Source: Fragum whitleyi
Lineage: Eukaryota > Mollusca > Bivalvia > Cardiida > Cardiidae
Assembly (NCBI GenBank): GCA_948146395.1
Contig: OX411547.1
Coordinates: 30,546,614 to 30,610,613 of the forward strand
Direction: 5' to 3'
DNA length: 64,000 bases
The notes beneath the pieces were generated by a model. The model did no database searches. It had not been told where the DNA came from and saw only the letters and a list, made by a program, of their open reading frames with translations. Shown piece after piece: positions 1-9,830 of this stretch (position 1 is the stretch's first letter; each line of letters starts with the position of its first letter). The position numbers and the translations under genes are program-made.

Positions 1-228
1 GTGCTGCCTTTGACATTGGGAGTCTCTATCAGTGGTCTTATTTTCTCCTGCACAAACAAAAATCTTAAAATTATTCTTACTATATTTAAACATGATTCTT
101 TCAAAATTGTCTTCTTACCTGAATTACAGAAATACCCAGATTTTTTTATTGAGTTCTCTCTTGAATTTGGGGTTAATCTAAATTTGTGTCCTCTTCCAAT
201 GGGTAAATTCAATGGTGGATGCAATAGA

Positions 229-305
229 TTTAGGGGCAAGTGCAAAAGTATCGCAAGTGCCTTTACATTTATTGGCACTTACAATAGTTTTGTGCTGAGC
301 CCCCC
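229..305. repeat. Degenerate hairpin MITE (AGTGCC...GGCACTT family)
   Basis: An imperfect inverted repeat whose right arm reads TGGCACTTACAATAGTTTTG. The same arm occurs in the much better hairpins at 9985-10046 and 59246-59319, so this is an older copy of a small dispersed foldback. A 12-base C run follows immediately at 300-311. Confidence 0.5.
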
Positions 306-457
306 CCCCCCACCTCCCCCAAATAACCTGTACAATATCCGTCACAATTATTACAACTTTCAAATTAAGAAGTTATTAATCCAGTTATAAACCATCCCAG
401 AGGTTCAGATAAGAAGGTACTGTTAATGCCAGTCTAAAATATTCATTTCTCCTTGAA

Positions 458-530
458 ATCCTATAATGTGGGTACTCATTTGAATTGTCTCAACAAAACG
501 ATTCAAATGAGTACCTACAATATAGGATTT
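458..530. repeat. Hairpin (inverted repeat)
   Basis: Arms GGTACTCATTTGAAT and ATTCAAATGAGTACC are perfectly complementary over 15 bp, extended outward by AATCCTATA/TATAGGATT around a mismatched stretch, with a ~14-base loop. It looks like a small foldback element. The short minus-strand ORF crossing it has no sign of being coding. Confidence 0.6.
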
Positions 531-844
531 GTGAAAGTATTTTTCAAAAAATCTGATTTGTAATCCAAAATACTCCCTGTACCTGTAGCTATGATCCAAC
601 CTATGCACAAAATTGTCGTAGGCAATACAGACTGAGATGACGAATGAGTTAGATCTATTTATATGACAATTAGATACAAGTCTCCATCATAAATAAATAA
701 TTGCTCCACATAAACAATCAACAATTAATGTCATTCAAGCCTAGTCAATATGTAAGATCCTTATCAGAGCTAGCCCACCAGCAAATATCAAGGATAACCA
801 ATAAATACTAGAATAAATTACTTTGGACACCACTTTATCCGGGA

Positions 845-1075
845 ATGTCAGCCCCATTAGCTCAGTTGGTTGTGCCCCTGTCTTCAAAAAAATTGTAGTT
901 TGATATCCTGGGTTCGATTCAAAGGCTTGTACTCTAACCAACTAAATGACTTTTGGATGAGACCTTAAACTGAGGCTTCAGGTGTGATTGTGGTGTAATT
1001 GTGCTTTACATTGGGTATGTAAAAGAATCATGGCTGATCTCAGCAGTATTTTTCTATATATATCCTTACACAATC
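845..1075 (+). mobile_element. tRNA-derived SINE (S2)
   Basis: The head carries a Pol III A box (TTAGCTCAGTTGG, ~856) and a B box (GGGTTCGATTC, ~909). The body then has the motif GATGAGACCTTAAACTGAGG and a later AAAGAATCATGG, which resembles the conserved central domain of many metazoan SINEs. No intact tRNA cloverleaf can be drawn, so this is not a functional tRNA gene. The 3' boundary is uncertain. Confidence 0.65.
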
Positions 1076-1259
1076 TCCCGTAACAAATAAAACATCTCTA
1101 TATGAGCATTGCTCATATGGGTATTTGCTATGGTAGCAACAATAATTAAAAGGAAATGCACACAATATCTTGGCCTTCAATGTACTGAAACCATAGAGCT
1201 GTCTTAACAATATACATGCTTAACTTTCAAAATAGGCCTACAATTTATTTCTATGCAGC

Positions 1260-1500
1260 TTAACACATGCAAAGTTTCGAGTCAATATCTTCAGGTTTTA
1301 AGGGACACAGGTTTTGCCCATCTGTAACACAAAAATATGTAGCCAGGACCCTCAAAAGATGTGATGTAAGTCCCTTTGACCCTCTGGGGACCAACTTCAG
1401 AAAAGAATTAGAGACTGCTTTAAACAGCCAACAATTCTTGCCTGTAGTTGTGCCCAAAATATTAATATACTTCTAACAGTTTCTTTACCTTTAAAAAGGG
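1260..1500. repeat. Dispersed repeat, second copy at 47290-47520
   Basis: Shares a series of collinear blocks with 47290-47520, such as GACCCTCTG, ACTTCAGAAAA, a block like GCCCAAAATATT, and TTCTTTACCT. A third, rearranged piece may lie at 2340-2460. No terminal repeats or coding capacity were recognised, and the class is unknown. Confidence 0.5.
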
Positions 1501-1533
1501 AATAACTCTAAATCTACCAGGGACTCCCAAAAT

Positions 1534-1762
1534 TTAACCTTTGCTGTTTAATCCCTGCTTTGTACATGCCTGTGATTTTATGATTGAGAAAACATTGTGA
1601 AAAAAGAAGAAATTGCTCCTGACAAGCAATTTCTTCTTTTTCCACACTATTTTCTACCCTACTGAATGCTTATTTTTCAAAATTTAATCCACTTTGAATT
1701 TTTGTCTGCAAAAACTTTGAATTCGGACAAGTCCAAAATTTTGTAAAACTGGAGAGGGTTAA
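1534..1762 (+). mobile_element. TTAA-ended MITE, family F (copy 1)
   Basis: Begins TTAACCTTTGCTGTTTAAT and ends GAGAGGGTTAA, flush with TTAA at both ends. A copy with the same ends lies at 10733-10962. The interior holds a short hairpin (AAGAAATTGC...GCAATTTCTTCTT). TTAA ends plus a TIR starting CCC are typical of piggyBac-type insertions, so a non-autonomous piggyBac-like origin is inferred. There is no coding capacity. Confidence 0.65.
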
Positions 1763-1997
1763 GAAAGGACCCATAAGATCCCAATTATTAAGTCTTTTGG
1801 ACCCTATTTTGTTAATGTCATACTAAAATCCTGACAAAAACATGATCCAGGATGAAATCTGCAACATCACCAACATAATCAGCCTGCTATCTACATGCAA
1901 GTTATAATCTATACCTTGACATTTTGTTCTAAAACAGCCAATCTAAAAAATGGGCTAACAAGGGCTCCTTGCCTAATGTTTGGAAGTCCCTGTTTTG

Positions 1998-2278
1998 ATT
2001 GAATTGAGTGATTGAATGGTGTTTAATGCTGCTTTCAACAATTTTTTCAGTTATATCGCTGAAACTGGAGCACCTTACAATGGTTTCCTGGTATTTCTCT
2101 CACCAGTGCAACCATTACATCCTTTCCTAGCCTCCAGCTGCTATCTCACTTAGGTCTACGATTATCAACCCATTGGCATGAGACAAAAAGTCGGAAAGAA
2201 TGAGAGCCGCCATCGGGATCGAACCAAGGACCTCTAGATTGACAGTCCGAAGGGGTACCAACTGCGCTTTGACAGCAG
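1998..2278 (-). mobile_element. tRNA-derived SINE, family S1 (near full length)
   Basis: Read on the minus strand it has a head with AGCGCAGTTGGTACCCC (A box) and GGTTCGATCCC (B box). A body follows with TTCTTTCCGACTTTTTGTCT and the landmark GGGTTGATAATCGTAGACC, and a tail with CTCCAGTTTCAGCGATATAAC ending in a TTGATTGAA-type 3' end. The same order recurs at 10212, 21298, 53875 and, truncated, at 5160, 7070, 8265, 35995 and 53510. The short minus-strand ORF here is a reading of the SINE, not a gene. Confidence 0.75.
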
Positions 2279-2467
2279 CTCTGTGTTTTAATTGAAGACT
2301 TTTTCTATTTACAGCTACCTCGTGATATTGTGTAAATTTTGAAATATTCTCTGTATTGAGGCTCAACTTCAGAAAACAGGTGAAGACTTTACCATACGGG
2401 TGAAGACTTTATCAGTCTTCAACTCTTTTCTGAAGTCAATCCCTAGAAGGTCACGGGGACTACTTCA

Positions 2468-2585
2468 CATGCTGATCCTATTATGTTCCGGCTTTGATGG
2501 GTGTAGACAAAGATTAGTCTGCATATTATGTGCAGTCTGATCTTTGTATGATCCACCTGATTTTCAATCTTAAATCAGAAAAGCG
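2468..2585 (+). repeat. Truncated family G MITE
   Basis: Carries the family G core (AAGATTAGTCTGC...GCAGTCTGATCTTTG) but lacks both TTAA ends. It directly abuts the complete copy at 2586. Confidence 0.6.
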
Positions 2586-2825
2586 TAACCCTTGTTATGC
2601 TGCCTCCAGAATATTTCTGCTTTGACAGGAGGTATAGACAAAGATCAGACTGCACATATGTGTGGTCTGATCTTAGTTCATACCACCTGAATTTCATTTT
2701 CAAACCAGACAGGTGTAAAACAATGCATTTCCGAAATCAATACTCACTCACAACTTCCAGTGGTTTTAGCACTTTGATTTTTCATTTATTTTGCAAAGAT
2801 TTTTATTCAGCATGACAAGGGTTAA
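2586..2825 (+). mobile_element. TTAA-ended MITE, family G (copy 1)
   Basis: Ends are TAACCCTTGTTATGCTG and CAGCATGACAAGGGTTAA, inverted repeats of about 16 bp bounded by TTAA-like sequence. The centre is a palindrome, GATCAGACTGCACATATGTG followed by its complement. The 3' end of this copy seeds the 86-bp tandem array that follows. TTAA plus a CCC-starting TIR suggests a piggyBac-type non-autonomous element (inference). Confidence 0.7.
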
Positions 2826-3168
2826 AATACATTATTTCAAATAAATACTGACTGATAATTAGTGCAGTCATTTATTTTGCAAAGATTTTTATTCAGCATG
2901 ACAAGGGTTAAAATACATTATTTCAAAAAAATACTGACTGATAATTAGTGCTGTCATTTATTTTGCAAAGATTTTTATTCAGCATTACAAGGGTTGAAAT
3001 ACATTATTTCAAATAAATACTGACTGATAATTAGTGCTGTCATTTATTTTGCAAAGATTTTTATTCAGCATGACAAGGGTTAAAATACATTATTTCAAAT
3101 AAATACTGACTGATAATTAGTGCTGTCATTTATTTTGCAAAGATTTTTATTCGGCATGACAAGGGTTA
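2740..3168 (+). repeat. 86-bp tandem array derived from a MITE end
   Basis: The block TTTGCAAAGATTTTTATTC recurs at exact 86-bp steps (starting about 2791, 2877, 2963, 3049 and 3135). Each unit contains the terminal CAGCATGACAAGGGTTAA of a family G MITE plus ~50 bp of flank, so the right end of the transposon and its flank were amplified together. Units differ by only one to three bases, so the amplification is recent. A further partial unit lies beyond the foldback insertion at 3597-3650. Confidence 0.85.
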
Positions 3169-3169
3169 A

Positions 3170-3596
3170 ATAGAGGATAATCGTTTATTTTAGAGTGTAA
3201 GATTGATTTATATTTCATTGAGTGAACAACAAAAGCATTATTTTCACGAGTGGCAGAGCCACGAGTGAAAATATAGCTTTTGGTGTTCACGAAAGGAAAT
3301 ATTAATCAATCTTACTCGAAAAACAAACGATTATTCTATTTCTTTAATGCAAAAATGAGACAAATGTGAATTTTTTATATGACATATTTTCGTAAAGCGC
3401 GTCATTTTGCGCTTGATTGCTATGCAACGTTCAACGTGACATCACTTATTTCTCCCCCCATAGATGACGTCAAATAGGATGAATTGCACAAACGCAGGGT
3501 ATTAGTTTTTGATAATTTCACTGCTTTTGCGGTAAGATTATCAAGTGATAATCTACTGTTATTTCTCGATAAACTACCGAAAAGCATTAAAGAAAA
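3170..3596. mobile_element. Foldback element, family H (copy 1), inserted in the 86-bp array
   Basis: Interrupts the tandem array: the array sequence stops at GGGTTAAATA and resumes at about 3597 as TATTATTTCAAATAAATACT. Inner inverted repeats flank TGGCAGAGCCA. The element includes TAAGATTGATTTATATTTC, TCACGAGTGGCAGAGCCACG and a right part with TGATAATCTACTGTTATTTC. Related copies lie at 38563-40470, where one is split by a family A element, and at 63752 to the window end. No coding sequence is seen. Confidence 0.7.
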
Positions 3597-4244
3597 TATA
3601 TTATTTCAAATAAATACTGACTGATAATTAGTGCTGTCACTGTTTTCAGCACTCTGATTTTTTACTGCAATTTTGTCCAGCTTTTCTCCAGCATGACTAA
3701 AGCTAGGAATATACAGTAAAGAATTAAATTTTCCCTGAATCTACTCTTTTTAGACAGGTAATTTCCCAGGAAACAAGATGGGACAATAAATCTTTGATTA
3801 CAGGTTATTGTAATTGATTACAGGGGTAGGTAATCATCTACTGTTTGACAGATTTAGGCTCTGTTATCAAAATAGCTAATTACTTCTCTTGCACGGACCC
3901 TTGGCCATATTATGTGGTTTTATTAGCAGTTTCTGAGAAATACTGTTTGATTTCAATTTTGAAATCTGCAAGGAATATGCATTTTTTCAATTATTATAAT
4001 GGGATAGCACCCATTGTTTGGTATCTCAAGAATCACCCATTTCAGGCTGCCAATAATTTCTTGCGCAGGCTGACCTGAAATTATAAGTTTTAAACTTTTT
4101 TCCAGGATTTCTGAAATCAAAAAGGGTCATCATTACATACTATATCGTAATGATTCAATTGCTCAGTGCAAAACAGTTGTAACTGCCTGCAGTGAGAAAA
4201 CAAATAATATCTCAAATTGACAAAATAAAACTCATTCTAGTACT

Positions 4245-4430
4245 GGCCTAGGCTTTTATGTTCCTGTTATTTCATACTTGAGAAAATGTTGTTGAAAAGA
4301 AAGAAATTGCTCCATTTACCACAATATTTTCTATTTAATTCGAAGGTTGCTATTTGACTTTCACCCATTTTTCATTGTTTCCTGCAACCTCTTGCAATTT
4401 GGACCAGTCTTAAATATTGGAAAAACAAAG
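4245..4430 (+). repeat. Old family F MITE copy
   Basis: Resembles the interior of the copies at 1534 and 10733 (GAGAAAATGTTG, AAGAAATTGCTCC, then a GGACCAGTC block) but both ends have decayed. The flanks 3651-4240 and 4431-4800 are AT-rich with nothing recognised. Confidence 0.45.
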
Positions 4431-4802
4431 CAGATTATTTATTTTTCATCAACATTTGTTTTGTTTTTTTAAACTCATTATTGCTACCCTTTTGTGTTTA
4501 AAAAAAGTTGTTTAACTGCTTTCTTATTTCATTAACTTGTATAAATAATTTACCTTTTTCAAAAAATCTAATGTATAATTGTCAATCAGTTATCATATTT
4601 CTAGATCAACTCTTCCTATCTTTATTATTTCCAATCTACATAAATATTCACTGTTCCATTAAACATTCTCACTGAACTGATACATTCTCTCCCGTACAAG
4701 AAATATTTTGCACTCTAATTTGTCCCCATTTGCAAAGCAAGTAAACATTACATGTGGTAGCCTAAAAGTACATGAAAGGAAATAGAACTGGGATCAATTT
4801 GA

Positions 4803-5095
4803 CTAATTATCACTTCTTTGAATACAAATAACAGTTTCCATAGCAACAAAAATGTCATCCCCACCGGTCAGTCTGTTTGGCAATGAGGAATCAACAAGTG
4901 GAAGGTTGTCATAATTAAAAATATTGACCAGCCTAATGTCTGGGATTAGCCTTGTCCAAAGATGTGACAAATTCTCCTGGTGATGTGGCATTACAAAAAT
5001 GTAACCCATCAGACAGAATTTTAGGGACAATCTGGGAAAAGTGTGGAAAGTGTTCAATAAATTTTGTGAAAGTTTATTTATTATGAGATTTCAGC
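4803..5095 (-). pseudogene. Possible protein relic with one frameshift (unidentified)
   Basis: On the minus strand, two adjacent reading frames each look protein-like. The first, from about 5095, reads KFIEHFPHFSQIVPKILSDG, then CNATSPGEFVTSLDKANP. The frame then shifts near 4945 to IRLVNIFNYDNLPLVDSS, NRLTGGDDIFVAMETVICIQ and a stop. One missing or extra base would join them into ~90 residues. I do not recognise the family. It could be a decayed gene fragment or chance. Confidence 0.22.
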
Positions 5096-5159
5096 CTGTG
5101 TCAGGGATCAACACTAACACCAGTCTTGGTGCCCGAGACCTGTGGTTTTTAAGGATAGA

Positions 5160-5345
5160 TTGATTGATTGAATTGAGTTTAATGCTACTTTCAATGCTTT
5201 TTTCAGTTATATCGCAGAGGCTCGAGCACCTAACAATAGATTCCTGGTATTTCTCTCACCAGTACAATCATCACAATCCTTTCCTAGCCTCCAGCTGCTA
5301 TCTCACATAGGTCTACGATTATCAACCCATTTATGAGAGACAGGT
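5160..5345 (-). mobile_element. tRNA-derived SINE, family S1, head-truncated
   Basis: Contains the S1 tail and body in the same order as the copy at 1998 (minus strand): the 3' end at 5160, then the block with CTCGAGCACCTAACAATAG, then GGTCTACGATTATCAACCCA, breaking off after GAGAGACAGG. The Pol III promoter head is missing, as expected for a 5'-truncated retroposed copy. Confidence 0.7.
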
Positions 5346-5493
5346 TTTTAAGGAGGACTGGTAGAAGTTACCATACTGCTGGTCCTTTGGGCCTGTAGAT
5401 AATGGGCATATCATTTTTCATCAATCCTGTTTTGAAAAATAGTTTCCTTTCCAATACTCATTTTTTCCTATACTATTTAAAAACCAATGTGGA

Positions 5494-5957
5494 ACAAGAT
5501 GTGTTTGTGAAACACGAATGCCCCCGTAACGGCATTTTTTTTTCAAAGTTTGACCTTGACAGATGACCTTGACCTTGTCACATGACCTTGACTTTGGTAC
5601 CAGCGGATGCGGATCATTGAGATCTATCATCATGCCAAATATTAGCTTTGTATCTTGAATAGGCTTGAAGAAATGGGCAAAGTTAAGTTTTCGGGTTAAG
5701 TTTTCGGACGTTTGACCTTGACAGATGACCTTGACCTTGTCACATGACCTTGACTTTGGTACCAGCGGATGCAGATCATTGAGATCTATCATCATGCCAA
5801 ATATTAGCTTTGTATCTTGAATAGGCTTGAAGATATTGGCAAGGTTAAGTTTTCGGACAGACAGACGGACAGATTGACAGACGGACAGACAGACGGACAG
5901 ACAGACGGACATGAGTAAAACAATATGCCCCCAATCTATCGATGCGGGGGCATAAAA
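5494..5957 (-). mobile_element. Hairpin-ended element with 163-bp dimer, family D (copy 1)
   Basis: The mirror-image copy of 45963-46429. On the minus strand it starts with a GCCCCCGC/GGGGGCAT-type hairpin, then a (CTGT)n microsatellite, then two ~163-bp repeats (CTTAACCTTGCCAATATGTT...AAGGTCAAGGTCATCTGTCA), and ends with GTGTTTCACAAACACATCTTG, itself a hairpin. The 204-residue minus-strand ORF here is a translation of the microsatellite and dimer, not a gene. Terminal hairpins flanking a tandem core suggest a Helitron-associated or other non-autonomous element. Confidence 0.65.
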
Positions 5958-6055
5958 ATAAGAAATTACTTGCCACAAGAAATTTCTTCTTTTCAGACAC
6001 TGTTTTCCATAAATTTTACCCCTTAAATTGCTCAAAAATAATCAAATTTTTCAAG

Positions 6056-6126
6056 GAAGACCAGTTATTATTTTGGAGGACCTACAAGACTTAGAGCTAA
6101 CAGGTCCATTTGGCTGGCTGCAAAAG
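6056..6126 (+). CDS. Candidate internal exon, unidentified gene
   Basis: A 71-base stretch encodes RPVIILEDLQDLELTGPFGW then LQK. It is preceded by a pyrimidine-rich tract ending TTTTTCAAG and followed by a plausible donor, AAAAG|GTAGTT. The VIILED block (hydrophobic run ending in acidic residues) resembles a Walker B strand of P-loop NTPases, but that is too short to name a family. The exon would start with two bases of a split codon and end in phase 0, compatible with the exon candidate at 9146. It lies just downstream of family D and overlaps no recognised repeat. RNA support is lacking; a chance ORF is possible. Confidence 0.35.
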
Positions 6127-6204
6127 GTAGTTAGTGTCAAACCCTGTGTGTGTTTCATTTCAAACAATTTCACATGTGCACAACTTAAGTACTCAGACTT
6201 ATTA

Positions 6205-6451
6205 TTAACCCTTGTCATGCTAAATAAATTTTGGCTAAAATTTTTCATCTGAATCAAAGGGCAAAAAGCACTGAAAGTACCAACTGTAGGTCATTTTTTC
6301 ATTTGAAAAACTAAATCTATTGACAATTCTGGTTTGATAGGGAGAAACAGGTGGTGTAGATTAACATCAGACTGCACATATGTGCAGGCTGATGTTGGTC
6401 TATAGCTCCTGCCAAAGCAGGAATATTCCGGGTTTAGCACAACAACGGTAA
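6205..6451 (-). mobile_element. TTAA-ended MITE, family G (copy 2)
   Basis: Reverse orientation relative to 2586: begins TTAACCCTTGTCATGCTAA and ends near AACAACGGTAA. It contains the central palindrome around GACTGCACATATGTGCAGGC and the block CAAAGCAGGAATATTCC seen in reverse in other copies. Confidence 0.7.
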
Positions 6452-6624
6452 AAACCTGTGCATCTGCACATACTGATCAGAGTCTATCTTCACTACACTC
6501 TTTAAAGATAGCTTCCAATCTAGGGCCTGTTTTACTAAACTTCTTACGAAAAAATAATCGTAAGTCCAAATCACAAATCATACCTGGTCTTTTCATTCAA
6601 TGTTAGATTGGCAGCCTTGCAATA

Positions 6625-6850
6625 TCACATTGGAATCGTCTTAATAAGACAATTCCAATGATATAATGCATGGCAGAATTCAACATTGAATTACTACTGT
6701 AGAAGCAACATTAAGAAGACGATTCCAATGACATAATGCATGGCAAAATTCAACATTGAATTACTACTGTAGAAACAACACTAAGAAGAAGATTCCAATG
6801 ACATAATGCATGGAAGAATTCAACATTGAGTTAGTACTGTAGAAGCAAAA
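6625..6850 (+). repeat. Short tandem repeat of a ~66-bp unit
   Basis: The block AAGACRATTCCAATGAYATA followed by ATGCATGG and AATTCAACATTGA recurs about three times at roughly 66-bp spacing (about 6648, 6715 and 6782). The final unit is more diverged. No coding content. Confidence 0.6.
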
Positions 6851-7069
6851 TTAATTTTTGACTTGCGGTAAAAATGATGGTTAAGATGTTTAGTAAAACA
6901 TCCCCATAGTCTCTATTCACCATCACAGGTAGTTATCAATTTATTGTGTGGTAAGTCAGGGTGCACAAAGTCTGTAAATGACACACACACATGCAAATGA
7001 TGAAAATGTCACACACAGAGGCTCATTTAGGTTTCTCCTCATCATGGTGCAAATAGCTCTTTTAAATTT

Positions 7070-7140
7070 ATTGATTTATTGAATAGGGTAAATGCCGCTT
7101 TCAACAATCTTTTAGTTATGTTGCTGTGGCTGGAACATCA
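7070..7140 (-). repeat. SINE S1 tail fragment
   Basis: Only the 3' portion of S1 is present (GCCGCTTTCAACAATCTTTT, GTTGCTGTGGCTGGAACATC). Confidence 0.5.
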
Positions 7141-7153
7141 GCTCTTTTAAATC

Positions 7154-7396
7154 TTTGACCCTTGTCATGCTGAGCCCTGAGTAGTCCTGCTTTAGCTGGA
7201 GGTGTAGACAAAGATCAACACACATGACTTGTGCAGTCTGATCTTAGTCTATACCACATGATTTTCCTTTCGAATCTACTTTATTCTTTCCAAATATGTT
7301 AAAAATGATACTGTCTCACAATCAGTGAATCCAGTCTCATCACCATTTGATTTTAATGCAATTTGGCAATATTTTTTTTTTTAATTCAAGGGGTAA
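7154..7396 (+). mobile_element. TTAA-ended MITE, family G (copy 3)
   Basis: Head GACCCTTGTCATGCTGAGCC, central AGATCAACACACATGACTTG...CAGTCTGATCTTAG, and a degraded right end TTCAAGGGGTAA. Older than the copies at 2586 and 9582. The interval 7397-7800 is AT-rich with nothing recognised. Confidence 0.6.
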
Positions 7397-7803
7397 TAAA
7401 AGCTGAGAAATGGGCATGTTTGTCATGCCAATGCTTTTGAAAAGGTGATGTCAATTTCTACAGCTTTTTGTTCTTAAATAGCTGAGGTAAAAATCTCAAT
7501 GCTTTGTCTAATTGTATTTAGATCATATTACCTCCTGCAATTCTAATTATGTCACAATACTTCATCTTTAAAGGTTCTTACTGTGGTTTAGGAAATGAAA
7601 ACACAATATATTTATTAGCCTATTGACTTCGCATACACCTTACTTTTTAGAAGTAAAGCTAAAAGGAAAATATATTGTGGAACATCTGTGAATTTTGTTT
7701 ATTTATTTGCATGGTGTTGAAAACACCAATTTCAATATACAATACAATGGAAGTTATTTTTATTGTGGCTGATGCATGGTTATTATTATCCACAATTTTT
7801 CCC

Positions 7804-8154
7804 CTGGCAGGGCGGAGCCTAAGTAACGGTTCGATGCACTTAAGGTTAGGGTAAATCAGCCTTTATTCATCATTACTTACTTCTAAAGATAGTCAATATA
7901 ATTAACTCGAGACCTTAAATCGTAGGTTTGTAACCAAATCCTCGTAACTTCAGCTTAATCAAGCTGAAGTTACGAGGATTTGGTTACCAAACGATGAAAT
8001 GTGTTCACTCTCTCAAAGCACATGAACCCTTTAGGTTTTAGGATAAAGTTATTTGCACGCATTCACGATAATTGCCGACTAACTCTTCATTGAACCCAAA
8101 ATATTTAAAAGTTAACTCGCCAAATTACGTCACGGCTAAGCCCCGCCCTGCCAG
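7804..8154. mobile_element. 351-bp palindromic MITE with GC-rich TIRs
   Basis: Starts CTGGCAGGGCGGAGCCTAAG and ends with its near-complement, CTTAGCC/CCGCCCTGCCAG-type sequence. The centre is a perfect 27-bp stem (positions 7935-7988, core CTCGTAACTTCAGCTT, AATC loop), so the element is almost a complete foldback. The GC-rich termini stand out against the AT-rich surroundings. A hAT-type origin is possible because the TIR contains CAGGGCGG, but no clear 8-bp target duplication is visible (flanks TTTTTCCC and TTCATTAA). Confidence 0.7.
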
Positions 8155-8264
8155 TTCATTAATTACGCAGAATACAACAGTCTTCAGCAAAACCACACCA
8201 TTGCATCTGAGCCTGTCCTGCCACACCACAAATTGCCAAAAGCAAGCTTCTTACAATGGCTTTT

Positions 8265-8445
8265 AATTGATTGATTGAATGCAGTTTTACTCCGCTTTCA
8301 CCATTTTTTCAGTAATCACGCCGTGGCTGGAACACCTAACAATGGATTCCTGGTATTTCTCTCACCAGTACAACGCTCACATCCTTTCCTAGCCTACAGC
8401 TGCATTTCACATGGGTCTACTATTACCAACCCATCGGTAGGATCA
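8265..8445 (-). mobile_element. tRNA-derived SINE, family S1, head-truncated
   Basis: Minus-strand S1 tail and body (ending CTAACAATGGATTCCTGGTA, ATTACCAACCCATCGGTAGG). The tRNA head is missing. Confidence 0.7.
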
Positions 8446-8635
8446 AAATGAATGCATTTTCCTTTTATCATAATTTTACATGTACAATATGTCTTTTTTC
8501 ACAACGAATGGAAGAATCACCCTAGTAGGCCCACAGTAACGTCCACCATCAGTACTTTCAGTGATTTGATTAACTTTTTAAACTTGTCAATTTACTGAAC
8601 ATTTTTTTTATTAACAAACCATCTTGCCTGGACAT

Positions 8636-8825
8636 TGATGTCCTTGTGATTTTATACCTGAGAAAATATTTTGGAAAAGGAAACTTTGCAAGCAAACAAT
8701 TTCTGCTTCTCCTATAATATATTCCATAGAAAAGGGTTGTACCATTTATAATTCTACCTAATTTTTAATTCTTGCCTTCAAACTTTTAATTTAGACAAGT
8801 CTAGAAGTCTTAAAATGGGTAAGGA
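8636..8825 (+). repeat. Old family F MITE copy
   Basis: Follows the interior of family F (TGAGAAAATATTTTGGAAAA, then TTTAGACAAGTCTAGAAGTC) but both ends are worn. Confidence 0.45.
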
Positions 8826-8846
8826 TGAATAAAGACTTCTATTAAT

Positions 8847-9076
8847 TTAGTCTTTGTCATACTGAATAAATCCCTTGACTAAATTTCAAAGTCCTGAAAG
8901 CACTGGAATTTATACATCATCATACATTTTGAAAAACCTTTCATTTTTTTTCAGGTTTGAAAAGGGAAATCAGGTGGTATAGACTAAAATCAGACTGCAC
9001 ATAATGTGCAGGTTGATTTTTGTCTTTACCTCCACCAAAAGTAGGAATATTCTAGGGTTCCGCATGAAAAGGGTTA
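8847..9076 (-). mobile_element. TTAA-ended MITE, family G (copy 4)
   Basis: Reverse orientation: TTAGTCTTTGTCATACTGAA at the left end and GCATGAAAAGGGTTAA at the right, with ATCAGACTGCACATAATGTG and its partner in the middle. Confidence 0.65.
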
Positions 9077-9145
9077 AATTTCTGTAACTTCAAAGTGCTA
9101 CAGTTTTTATAAGTTATATTTTCTTCACTAGATATTCTTCTTCAG

Positions 9146-9250
9146 GCAGAAATTCAAAAAGATTACAAAAGATTAGAACTACAAAACAAACCACAAAATC
9201 TTCTCAGTAAAAAAAATCTTCCCAATACATGTTGCTATAAAAAGCATTAA
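9146..9250 (+). CDS. Candidate terminal exon, unidentified gene
   Basis: After a good acceptor (TATTCTTCTTCAG|GCAGAA), 34 codons run to a TAA: AEIQKDYKRLELQNKPQNLL, then SKKNLPNTCCYKKH. The first part is charged and helical-looking. The phase (0) matches the end of the exon candidate at 6056-6126, so they could belong to one plus-strand gene, but the intron would be 3 kb and hold three MITEs. No family is recognised and no polyadenylation signal was confirmed. This could be a pseudo-exon. Confidence 0.22.
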   Translation, partial: AEIQKDYKRLELQNKPQNLLSKKNLPNTCCYKKH

Positions 9251-9581
9251 GAGTCTATAGGGACCCCGGATAAGAGAAAATCAAACCACCATCTTTTCTC
9301 TCGATAGGCAATTTCTTTCTGTACCGCAGAGCTTGAGACTAAAACGAGAAGTCAGATCCAAAATTAAGCCTTGTCAAAGAGAGCAAGAACCTTGACAAAA
9401 CTAAAATAAAATCACAGTGCTGAAAGCATATATGGTGATATATTGAAATTGGGGCAATAAAAAGGAAAACTGCTCATTCGATTTTCCACGCCTTTTGATC
9501 TATCATTTTCATCTTTTTCTAATTGAGAAATTCAAAAGCAAAATATAGTGTTGTTGTAAATGAGTATAAAACCTTGCCTTC

Positions 9582-9830
9582 TAACCCTTATGTCATGCTG
9601 GACCAAGAATATCCATGCTTTAGCAGACAGTATAGACAAAGACAAGCTCGATTAAATCAATGTACAGTCTGATCTAAGTCAAAACAATCTTTTTCTTTCT
9701 TAAACCAGAGTTCATAAAATTACATTCATAAAACCAACACTGAATCATAATTAGTGCATCTAGTGCTCTCAGCACTTTGATTTAATTGCAATCTTACCAA
9801 TTTAATTTTATTCAGCATGACAAGGGTTAA
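9582..9830 (+). mobile_element. TTAA-ended MITE, family G (copy 5)
   Basis: Head CTAACCCTTATGTCATGCTG and tail TTCAGCATGACAAGGGTTAA. The central palindrome is diverged (GATTAAATCAATGTACAGTC). Length 249 bp, matching the other copies. Confidence 0.7.

Noticed and set aside
5421..6035. 204-residue minus-strand ORF, the longest in the window
   Set aside because: It spans the (CTGT)n tract and both 163-bp units of a family D element, and its repeated peptide mirrors the DNA dimer.
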